Source: Clostridium saccharoperbutylacetonicum N1-4(HMT)
GTDB lineage: Bacteria > Bacillota > Clostridia > Clostridiales > Clostridiaceae
DNA: 64,000 bases
Reading direction: 5' to 3'
NCBI RefSeq assembly: GCF_000340885.1
Contig: NC_020291.1
Coordinates: forward strand, 4,711,001 to 4,775,000
Below are positions 46,039-53,710 of the stretch, piece by piece. The stretch's first letter is position 1, and every line of letters starts with the position of its first letter. Both the position numbers and the translations under genes were made by a program. A model generated the notes under the pieces. The model was not told the DNA's origin and did not search any database. It saw nothing but the letters and a program-made list of their open reading frames with translations.

Positions 46039-46944
46039 TTATTTAATTGATTCCGCTACTTTAATAACCTCATCCTTACCAATATTTTTACCCCCTAAAT
46101 AAAACAAAGTATTATCAGTTTCCCAATCAATATTTCTACCATCTGACAAAATAGCATCTACCCCATTAATTTTGATTTTCTCAATATCATCTGCATTACC
46201 TACTGTTTTAGTTTCATCACAAGCAAATCTCTCTTGTAAAAATATTTCTTTTCCTGTTACTTTATTTTCAAAATTTATATCCGCATATTTACTATCTTTC
46301 ACATTACCATTTTCGTCCTTAGTGAATTCTGCATTTTTAAATGTATATCCATCAGGTAAATAAGTAGGTAGCTTAACCTTAAAACAAGTATAATCACTTA
46401 TTTTGTTAATATCAGTAACATATAACTTATCCTCTGACTTACTATTCTTGTCCTTCATTTCAACTACCGAACCATCATTCATAATGAACTTTGTAATTCG
46501 GTTTCCATCTTTATCATATATACCATCTTTTGCTGTATCTTTTGTAAGCTTTTCAATTAATTTTCCATTTTTATCATAAGCTTTACCTTTAAGCGAATCT
46601 GGCAAATCAACTTCTTTAGGCTCATCATTATCTTCTTCTTGTACCATTGTTACATGTCCTAAATTTATGCTTTTTATAATTTTACTCACTGATTCTTGTG
46701 CAAATGATGTTTGAGCTACTAATGTTGAAGCTATTACTAACGATGCTGCTATAGCCACTGTTTTCCTTATTTTATTCATATCTTTATCTCCTTTACTATT
46801 AACATTTTTTAAAGTTGTTTCAAAAACATAAGCTTTATTACTTTCTTTACTAAAATCTAATTTACTAAAACCGGCTGCTAAATCCTGAAATTCTTCGTCT
46901 ATACCTTCAATGTAATTTCCTTTATTATCCTTATTTCGTTTCAT
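46039..46944 (-). CDS. Membrane-anchored DUF4367 protein, probable anti-sigma partner
   Basis: 301 residues. A cytoplasmic N-terminal stretch of about 60 residues, one membrane segment (about 63-82, TVAIAASLVIASTLVAQ) and an extracytoplasmic part follow in order. The last part holds a Lys/Asp-rich region with KNGKL-type repeats (KAYDKNGKLIEKL, GIYDKDGNRITKF) and a C-terminal DUF4367 domain (FKVKLPTYLPDGYTFKNAEF to the end). The ATG at 46944 was chosen because GGAGGC lies ahead and it follows the sigma stop by one base. Coupling to an ECF sigma gene indicates an anti-sigma or signal-input role (inferred). Confidence 0.8.
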   Translation of the reverse strand: MKRNKDNKGNYIEGIDEEFQDLAAGFSKLDFSKESNKAYVFETTLKNVNSKGDKDMNKIRKTVAIAASLVIASTLVAQTSFAQESVSKIIKSINLGHVTMVQEEDNDEPKEVDLPDSLKGKAYDKNGKLIEKLTKDTAKDGIYDKDGNRITKFIMNDGSVVEMKDKNSKSEDKLYVTDINKISDYTCFKVKLPTYLPDGYTFKNAEFTKDENGNVKDSKYADINFENKVTGKEIFLQERFACDETKTVGNADDIEKIKINGVDAILSDGRNIDWETDNTLFYLGGKNIGKDEVIKVAESIK

Positions 46945-46945
46945 T

Positions 46946-47512
46946 TTATTTAGCCTCCTTTTCCATTTCATTTTTAAGTTTTTTCATAATCCTATGGAGC
47001 TTTACCCCAACATTACTTTCACTAATTTTTAAAATTTTTGCAATTTCCACATTTTTTAAATCCGCACCAAATTTATATGCAATAATATTACGTTCTTTAG
47101 CATCTAAAATATTTAATGCATTTATTAGTTTATTGTTTCTTTCTTCGTTAATAATTAAATCTTCTGGTCCCTTATCCCCTGATATCAAGTCAATAATGCT
47201 ATCAATTGAAATGATTTTATGTCTTTTTTGTTTTCTAAAGTAATCATTAATAACATTCCTTGATATAGTAAACATCCAAACTTCAAATTTTGATTTTTCA
47301 ATACAATAAGTTTTTATGTTTAACATAATTTTTTCAAATACCTGACTTGTTAAATCTTCTGCAACTGCCTGCGAATTAACTCTATAATAGGTATAGTTAT
47401 ATAGTCTTTTATAATAAAGTTCAAAGATTTCAGTAAACTCATCTTGCTTATCCACAATCTCATTTATTTTTTTCTCTTTCTGCAAGAAATTAACCACGGT
47501 AACCGGCTCCAC
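46946..47512 (-). CDS. ECF-type RNA polymerase sigma factor
   Basis: 188 residues. Region 2 (EIFELYYKRLYNYTYYRVNSQAVAEDLTSQVFEKIMLNI...FEVWMFTISRNVINDYFRKQKR) and region 4 (LNILDAKERNIIAYKFGADLKNVEIAKILKISESNVGVKLHRIMKKLKNEM) are complete. There is no region 3, as in ECF factors. It is followed directly by the DUF4367 membrane protein. Its own 5' leader has an inverted repeat (47542-47574). Confidence 0.93.
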   Translation of the reverse strand: MEPVTVVNFLQKEKKINEIVDKQDEFTEIFELYYKRLYNYTYYRVNSQAVAEDLTSQVFEKIMLNIKTYCIEKSKFEVWMFTISRNVINDYFRKQKRHKIISIDSIIDLISGDKGPEDLIINEERNNKLINALNILDAKERNIIAYKFGADLKNVEIAKILKISESNVGVKLHRIMKKLKNEMEKEAK

Positions 47513-47971
47513 CTTATTAATCTCCTCCTTACTGCAATAATATTTACTTAGCTAAGCTGCTTACATAAGTAAATACGCTCTTTTTTCTATTTCATTACAA
47601 ACTTTTTATAAAAAATAATTTTTCTCAATTTAAAACTATTCCCTATTTAGGATACCATATAAAAACAGGTAATCCCATTTTGAACCACCTGCTAATATTG
47701 AGTTTCTTTGATTATAATATTCTCATTTCCAACTACAATAATAAAAATATGAATTTATCATGAAAATTTTATTATTTTTATCATATTCACAATTATGCAA
47801 TAGGTTTTATAAAACCTATTATTAAATTTTTCATATTAAATATTTAATTTTTAATATCAGCAGCCTTATTTCATGTTTAAATTTAGCAGTTTTTAACCTA
47901 TTTTTTTGCAAATTGTCAAATTTATTGATAAAATCAAACTGATAACAAAATATTAGAGAAAGAGGATTATT
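47513..47971. other. 459-base divergent intergenic region, sigma factor / peptide transporter
   Basis: There is no gene. It contains an inverted repeat ATTTACTTA/TAAGTAAAT (47542-47574) in the sigma leader, a CAGGT/ACCTG-type hairpin at about 47668-47694 and a perfect 22-base palindrome at 47799-47820 (half AATAGGTTTTA). The palindrome is about 150 bases before the transporter and could be an operator. Confidence 0.5.
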
Positions 47972-49378
47972 ATGGAACTTAAAAAAGAAAATGATGTTAT
48001 GATAAACGAAGTTTTATCTAACGAAACAAAAAAAATGAAGCATCCACCCGGTTTATATATGTTATTCATGACCGAGATGTGGGAACGCTTTAGTTATTAT
48101 GGTATGAGAGCATTACTTGTAATGTACTTAACCACAGAATTTATAAAAGGTGGACTTGGTGTTGATAAAGCTTCCGCAATGGGCATATATGCCAACTTCA
48201 CAGGGTTAGTTTATCTTACCCCACTCTTAGGCGGATATCTTTCTGACAGATATTTAGGTCAAAGAAAAGCTATCACTATTGGAGGAATAATAATAGCTTT
48301 AGGACAATTTACATTGTTCTCAAATCAAAGTTTAGCAGCTTTATATATAGGCTTATTTTTACTTATCATTGGTAATGGATTCTTTAAACCAAATATTTCA
48401 ACAATAGTTGGACATTTGTATCCTGAAGGAGATAAACGAAAGGATTCAGCTTTTACTATTTTCTATATGGGAATAAATACTGGGTCATTTTTAGCTCCTC
48501 TTATTTGTGGAACTTTAGCTGAAAAAACAATGGCAACAGTCCAAGGTGGAGAAATCATACATTATGGATACAGATACGGATTCTTAGTTGCTGGTATTGG
48601 TATGGTACTCGGACAAATACTCTTTAATGCTTTATCAAATAAATACCTTGGTGATATTGGAAAATCACCAGTAGTAAAGGTTAAAAACAACACAAATACT
48701 AAAGCACAATATCCTCCTTTAACCAAAAAGGAAAAACATAGAACTACAGTTATTTTAATACTTACAGCTTTTGTTATAATTTTCTGGACAGGCTTTGAAC
48801 AAGCTGGTAGTTCACTTACTATCTATACTCAAGATTATATAAATAGATCAGTTGGGGGATGGGAAGTTCCAGTTTCATGGTTCCAATCACTAAATCCACT
48901 TTTTATAGTGACATTTGGAATACCAGTATCAAAATTATGGTACAAACTTGCTTCTAGCAAAAGAGGTGATTTAAGCATTCCTCAAAAAATGGCAATAGGT
49001 TCAATAATGTTAGGTTTTGGTTTCCTACTTATGGTTTGCGCGGTTATGCAAAGAGGCGGTAATGTAGAAGATACAGCAGTTAAAGCTAGTATGATATGGC
49101 TAGTTGGAACTTACTTCCTTCATACCATGGGAGAACTTTGCTTATCGCCTGTAGGTCTTTCAATGGTAAGCTCATTAGCTCCAGCTAAGCTTGCATCATT
49201 CCTAATGGGTGTGTGGCTATTAAGCAGCTTTGTAGCCAACGAAATTGCTGGACACCTTGCTGGATATGTTGAAATTCTAGGTCATTTACAAATATTCAGC
49301 GGAATAGCTGTTGTTTCAATTATTATGGGATTAATATTATTAACCTTTAATAAAAAATTAGTAGCTATGATGGAATGA
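47972..49378 (+). CDS. dtpT: Di-/tripeptide:proton symporter (POT family)
   Basis: 468 residues, about 14 helices. The signature ExxERFxYYGM is present (TEMWERFSYYGMRALLVMYL) on helix 1. GGYLSDRYLGQRKAITIGG and the PTR2 motif FTIFYMGINTGSFLAPLICG follow, and GELCLSPVGLSMVSSLAPAKLASFLMGVWLLS lies near the C-terminus. It imports small peptides. It is monocistronic and ends at a bidirectional terminator. Confidence 0.94.
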   Translation: MELKKENDVMINEVLSNETKKMKHPPGLYMLFMTEMWERFSYYGMRALLVMYLTTEFIKGGLGVDKASAMGIYANFTGLVYLTPLLGGYLSDRYLGQRKAITIGGIIIALGQFTLFSNQSLAALYIGLFLLIIGNGFFKPNISTIVGHLYPEGDKRKDSAFTIFYMGINTGSFLAPLICGTLAEKTMATVQGGEIIHYGYRYGFLVAGIGMVLGQILFNALSNKYLGDIGKSPVVKVKNNTNTKAQYPPLTKKEKHRTTVILILTAFVIIFWTGFEQAGSSLTIYTQDYINRSVGGWEVPVSWFQSLNPLFIVTFGIPVSKLWYKLASSKRGDLSIPQKMAIGSIMLGFGFLLMVCAVMQRGGNVEDTAVKASMIWLVGTYFLHTMGELCLSPVGLSMVSSLAPAKLASFLMGVWLLSSFVANEIAGHLAGYVEILGHLQIFSGIAVVSIIMGLILLTFNKKLVAMME

Positions 49379-49391
49379 TATGCATAATAAC

Positions 49392-49423
49392 TTTAGGCAC
49401 ATGAAAATATTCATGTGCCTAAA
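49392..49423. terminator. Bidirectional terminator, peptide transporter / dynamin operon
   Basis: TTTAGGCACATGAA pairs perfectly with TTCATGTGCCTAAA around a four-base loop, between convergent genes. Confidence 0.8.
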
Positions 49424-49448
49424 AGTTTACTCTATACAAATTGTTCTA

Positions 49449-51230
49449 CTATTTTTTTAAATTTATCAATAAACATTTATTAAGTAAAAAGTCTATCTCT
49501 GTTTTAAGTCTAGTTAATTCTTCGGAACTTATATCCTCTAATTCTTTTTTATTATTTTTAAATTCTTTACTTAAATCATAAAATAAAGCTCGCACTTGTT
49601 CCATATTAGCTTCTTTCATCTTATCTAAATATCTTCTTACAGCTTCATCTATATTGCTTGCCCATTTATCCACTGCAGTCATAGATATTTCCTCAATTTT
49701 TTTCTGCCAAGTCAATGAATCATATAAAAAGAAAATTGAATCTGTGAATACACTCAATGATTCAGTAATTCCTTTTACAGATGCTGCTTTTATAGTTTTT
49801 AATACATGATTTAAATTATTGTTAGTATCACCATAACTCACTCTTTCAAAAGCATTCAAAAGTTTCTTTAAATTTTTACTTTCTCCCAAGCCATTTTCTG
49901 CTCTTCTAAACATTTCACCTGTAGCCTGCTTTATAATATCTCCTCTATGTTTTTCGATAATTTCCTCAATGACTTCGCTATATAGAGAATTATTCTTCTT
50001 AACATTTTCCTCTAATTTTATTATTTCAGCACTTAACAACTTCTCAATTTCTCTATCTAAGGCAATAATTTCATCCTCAATATAAGAATTTAAATTATCA
50101 GTTTCTTCATTAGTCAGCTTAGGAACATAATAATGCTGCATTAAATTAAAGGTTTCTTCCTTCATAGTCCATTTGCTTTCATCGTATATGTATTTTTTCA
50201 CATCTTCTTTAATCTTTAAATCAAATTTTCCAATAAGTCTAATAGCTTGTAATTTTATTTTTACAAAACCATTCTCTATTGAATCTAATATATTTTTCTT
50301 TTCATCTAAAAATTCTTTGATTACATCAACTTTTTCTCCTGTACTTACCTTAGCCGATTCAATATCTGCAATTTTAGAATTTATTTTAATATTACATTCA
50401 CGTAGCACATAATCCTGATAGCTTTTTAAAACTTCTGCAAGTTCTTCCTCTTTACTTGGATCAGTGACTCTTTTATAAATGTAATCCCAAAGTTCATCTG
50501 TTGCTGGATTTTTTTCACTACTGCTTTCAATTAGAAATACCTTCGTATCTATATGAAGACATTCACTGACAGCTTTTTTTATTTCACAAATTCTTTTATT
50601 AGTTTCATCTGTATTTTCTGGGCACATATTAACTGCTAATACAACTTCAACATTTTTATTTATAATTTCTCCAACATATTTTAAGAATTGAAAATCATCT
50701 TCCCCTACGCCTGTTTTATAAGAAACAACATAGATGATAAAATCACTTTCTGGTATAAATTCCTTTAAAACTTCTTCATGCTTTTCAATGAGAGAACCAT
50801 ACCCTGGAGTATCAAATATTCTTATTCCATTATATTTTTTATTTTTACTTCTTCCAACATATTTAAGTCGCATTAAATTTCCAATAGGTTTAGTTGTAAG
50901 AGCTGCAAATCTATCTTCATCTATAACCTCTCTAGTAAGATCGTCACTTATAGCAATCAAGCTCTCTTCTTCCTTCTCATCTATAACAACTTCAGTAACT
51001 ACACCTGTTGTTGGTCTAACACTTTCTACAAGTATCTTTCTATCAAAAATACTATTTATTAAAGCACTCTTTCCTGAGCTTGTCTCTCCTAGCATAACAA
51101 CATAATGAGCTGGATTAATTATTCTATCCTTCACCAATTGATTTTTAATTGTAACCTCATCACTGTCAAGGATATTAACAACTTTATCTATTCTATTTTG
51201 TCTATCTACACAGCTTTTAAAAATATCCAT
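49449..51230 (-). CDS. Dynamin-like GTPase C
   Basis: 593 residues. N-terminal GTPase: P-loop GETSSGKS (48-55), switch I Thr in RPTTGVVTEV, DTPG (about residue 138, IFDTPGYGSL) and VLAVNMCPENTDE in place of the G4 motif. The remainder (about 270-593) is long helical and charged, with only a weak hydrophobic stretch near residue 500. It lacks the clear membrane hairpin of GTPase B. It starts after AAGGAG, three bases behind gene B, and is the last gene of the four-gene operon. Membrane remodelling in complex with A and B is inferred from the family and the operon. Confidence 0.85.
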   Translation of the reverse strand: MDIFKSCVDRQNRIDKVVNILDSDEVTIKNQLVKDRIINPAHYVVMLGETSSGKSALINSIFDRKILVESVRPTTGVVTEVVIDEKEEESLIAISDDLTREVIDEDRFAALTTKPIGNLMRLKYVGRSKNKKYNGIRIFDTPGYGSLIEKHEEVLKEFIPESDFIIYVVSYKTGVGEDDFQFLKYVGEIINKNVEVVLAVNMCPENTDETNKRICEIKKAVSECLHIDTKVFLIESSSEKNPATDELWDYIYKRVTDPSKEEELAEVLKSYQDYVLRECNIKINSKIADIESAKVSTGEKVDVIKEFLDEKKNILDSIENGFVKIKLQAIRLIGKFDLKIKEDVKKYIYDESKWTMKEETFNLMQHYYVPKLTNEETDNLNSYIEDEIIALDREIEKLLSAEIIKLEENVKKNNSLYSEVIEEIIEKHRGDIIKQATGEMFRRAENGLGESKNLKKLLNAFERVSYGDTNNNLNHVLKTIKAASVKGITESLSVFTDSIFFLYDSLTWQKKIEEISMTAVDKWASNIDEAVRRYLDKMKEANMEQVRALFYDLSKEFKNNKKELEDISSEELTRLKTEIDFLLNKCLLINLKK

Positions 51231-51233
51231 ATA

Positions 51234-53003
51234 TTATTTCTCCTTGCATATTTGTATTAAATCTCTTAATATCTTTAAATCTTCTTCAAATTCTTGAACA
51301 TGTTCCTCGTTATAATGTGTTTCATATCTCATTTCTATATTTTTCATATCTTCTTTAAAAGTCTTTTCTAAATTATTCTTTAATTCTCTAATAGCATCAT
51401 CTACCTCTTGTTGTTTTGCCATTAAATCTCCAAGGATTTCTTCCTTTAAATACTTTTCCAAATCTTCTATCATTGGCTCTAAGTCCTTCAGCGTATAGCT
51501 AGCTCTATTTTCAACAATCTTTTTACGCATCTGATTTCCTATTAATGAAAAGGCTAAGCTAATTCCCATACCAACTAAAATTCCTGCTGGTCCTCCAAGG
51601 ACACTTACTGCACCAGCAGCTCCTATTAGTCCACTTGACACTCCAAGTACTGTAGGAAGTGATTTTTCATATTTAACTGAACTTTTTCTATTAAAGAACG
51701 ATATATTTTCATAGGTTCCAGTGAACCCTTTTACTTTAATTTCATCAAGTTCATAATTAATATTCTTTATAAGATTACCTATACTAGCTAAAATTTGATC
51801 CATTATATCATTTATTGCTTTATCTGAACTTTCCTTGTAGATTAAACTTAATCTATTTCCATCTACAATTCCTTTATTAATAATTCTTCTTAATTCAATC
51901 CTTAAATTTTCCATATTTTCTTTTATTATCTTAGAAGAATTATCTATAATATTCCCCATTTCTTCATCTGCATAAATTCTACATTTTCTTATTTTAGCTT
52001 TATTATCAGAAATCAGCATTTTTACCTGATTAATTTTTTCTTCTTTTTCCAATACATTTTGCTTATGTTCATTTAAAGCTAATAACTTATACGCCTCTAT
52101 TTTATCATTGATCCCTTTTAAAGCTTCATATAATCTTTCTTTTAAAGTTCTTATTAAATCCTCATTATATTCTTTTGAAATGTTTTTTATTTCTTCTATA
52201 ACTTTAGTAATACCTGATTCCTCATAAGCTAAATTATCCTTAGTAAATTTCCCTTTTACCGCTTGATAAACATTTACTACATCAACATGAATTTCTCTTT
52301 CTTCATTATGAGCATAACTTATACTGCTTAAGACACCTTCATTATGTTCTTTTGCTTCATTAGCATCTTCTAAACTTTCATCATTCCATTTATTTTGTAT
52401 AAAAAGCGTATTTGAAAGCTTTGGCCATAAGGCATTAATAAAGTTCTTTTCTGATCTTGTTATAGGAGGGTTTGTTCTAATTAAAAAAATTCCTGCTACA
52501 AGCTTATTTACATATTCCAAAGTAGTTCTTTGATTTTCAGGCGTCAAACTACCTACTCCTGGTAAATCCACAAGAACAATATCATCTTTCAATACTTCGC
52601 TTTGATTATGTAAAACTATTTTAGAAACTTTAAGAGCGTTTCCAGCATTAAAATCATTATGAACATACTTTTCTAAATCTTTAACTTGTATGTTCTCCTT
52701 AGTTCCATTTATATAATAGACTATAGCCTCATTAACATTATCTCCATATCTCACTTCAACTGGTACACAAGTTGTCTCATCTACATCTGTAGGAAGAATA
52801 TTATCTTCCATCAGTATAGAATTTAAAAAACTGCTCTTCCCAGCTCCTTGAATTCCTAACACAGGAACTATTATTTCTTTCCTATTTAAATTTTCTAAAA
52901 AATGATAAAAAAACTCTTTATAGTTAACTCCCTGATCATTATGTAAATATTTTTCTAATAACCCATAGAATCTTTCATCTTCAATTAAATTCATATATGA
53001 CAT
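51234..53003 (-). CDS. Dynamin-like GTPase B with membrane hairpin
   Basis: 589 residues. GTPase head: P-loop GIQGAGKS (50-57), switch I Thr in DETTCVPVEV, DLPG (about 145) and QNKWND as G4-like motif. A helical stalk (about 270-440) follows, then a hydrophobic Gly/Ala-rich segment (about 444-492, VLGVSSGLIGAAGAVSVLGGPAGILVGM) resembling the membrane-inserting paddle of bacterial dynamins. Helices return to the end. The gene starts at the base after the coiled-coil gene's stop. It is the best candidate for the membrane-bound member. Confidence 0.87.
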   Translation of the reverse strand: MSYMNLIEDERFYGLLEKYLHNDQGVNYKEFFYHFLENLNRKEIIVPVLGIQGAGKSSFLNSILMEDNILPTDVDETTCVPVEVRYGDNVNEAIVYYINGTKENIQVKDLEKYVHNDFNAGNALKVSKIVLHNQSEVLKDDIVLVDLPGVGSLTPENQRTTLEYVNKLVAGIFLIRTNPPITRSEKNFINALWPKLSNTLFIQNKWNDESLEDANEAKEHNEGVLSSISYAHNEEREIHVDVVNVYQAVKGKFTKDNLAYEESGITKVIEEIKNISKEYNEDLIRTLKERLYEALKGINDKIEAYKLLALNEHKQNVLEKEEKINQVKMLISDNKAKIRKCRIYADEEMGNIIDNSSKIIKENMENLRIELRRIINKGIVDGNRLSLIYKESSDKAINDIMDQILASIGNLIKNINYELDEIKVKGFTGTYENISFFNRKSSVKYEKSLPTVLGVSSGLIGAAGAVSVLGGPAGILVGMGISLAFSLIGNQMRKKIVENRASYTLKDLEPMIEDLEKYLKEEILGDLMAKQQEVDDAIRELKNNLEKTFKEDMKNIEMRYETHYNEEHVQEFEEDLKILRDLIQICKEK

Positions 53004-53699
53004 TTATTGTTCTCTCCTTTTTCCAAAAATCCTAGCGAAGATTGACTTATTGCCCCATTCAACTTCTTCTTGTATATTATCGATTCTTTCATTAAAACTA
53101 TCTTCTATTTTATTAATTAATTCAATCAAAACATCTTTATCTTCAATTTTATCATCAATCTTCTTAATTTTCTCTAAAACAAAATTATTACCACTAACTA
53201 AGTTATCCTTAATTGACTTTTCAACTGCTTTGGTCTTACTTTCGATACTTTTTCCTACTTCTTCAACTTTTTCTTCAACTTTTCCAAGATTAATATTATC
53301 AATCTTATTAATAATTTCCTCTTTATTGCTAGTAGCATCTTTTACAATTTTAAGGCCTAAAATAGCAAGTCTATCTTCTATTGAGCTAAATAGAACTTTA
53401 TTTTGCTCTTCTAAATTTTTATTTATAGCGGCCTCTATTGTATTTTCAATAGTTTTAGATATATTTTTTATACTATTATTTAAATCTTCAAGTTTTTCTT
53501 CAAATTCTTCTTCTTGAAACTCTTGAAAACTTCCCTTTAAATCATTTATCTTCTTTTCAATAGGAATTAACTTTTCGATTACTTCCTCTGACATGTTTCT
53601 AGACACTTTAGAAAGTGCATTTGCCATATCATCTTGAATTTCACTCATTATATTTTTTGTAACCTCATCACTTTGAATTAAAATTGATTTTTCTTCCAT
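53004..53699 (-). CDS. Coiled-coil protein of dynamin operon
   Basis: 231 residues with no known enzyme domain. Almost all is Glu/Lys/Ile-rich with heptad spacing (KVEEKVEEVGKSIESKTKAVEKSIK and EKIKKIDDKIEDKDVLIELINKIE), so a long helical bundle or coiled coil. The last 16 residues (GNKSIFARIFGKRREQ) are basic and amphipathic and could touch membrane. It starts after AAAGGAG, 11 bases behind GTPase A, and abuts GTPase B. A scaffold or adaptor role between the GTPases is inferred. Confidence 0.75.
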   Translation of the reverse strand: MEEKSILIQSDEVTKNIMSEIQDDMANALSKVSRNMSEEVIEKLIPIEKKINDLKGSFQEFQEEEFEEKLEDLNNSIKNISKTIENTIEAAINKNLEEQNKVLFSSIEDRLAILGLKIVKDATSNKEEIINKIDNINLGKVEEKVEEVGKSIESKTKAVEKSIKDNLVSGNNFVLEKIKKIDDKIEDKDVLIELINKIEDSFNERIDNIQEEVEWGNKSIFARIFGKRREQ

Positions 53700-53710
53700 G
53701 TCATACTCCT

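Noticed and set aside
53050-53517. Open frame of 155 codons opposite the coiled-coil gene
   Set aside because: Low-complexity Ser/Leu/Ile product that mirrors Glu/Lys/Asp codons of the real gene; no ribosome site.
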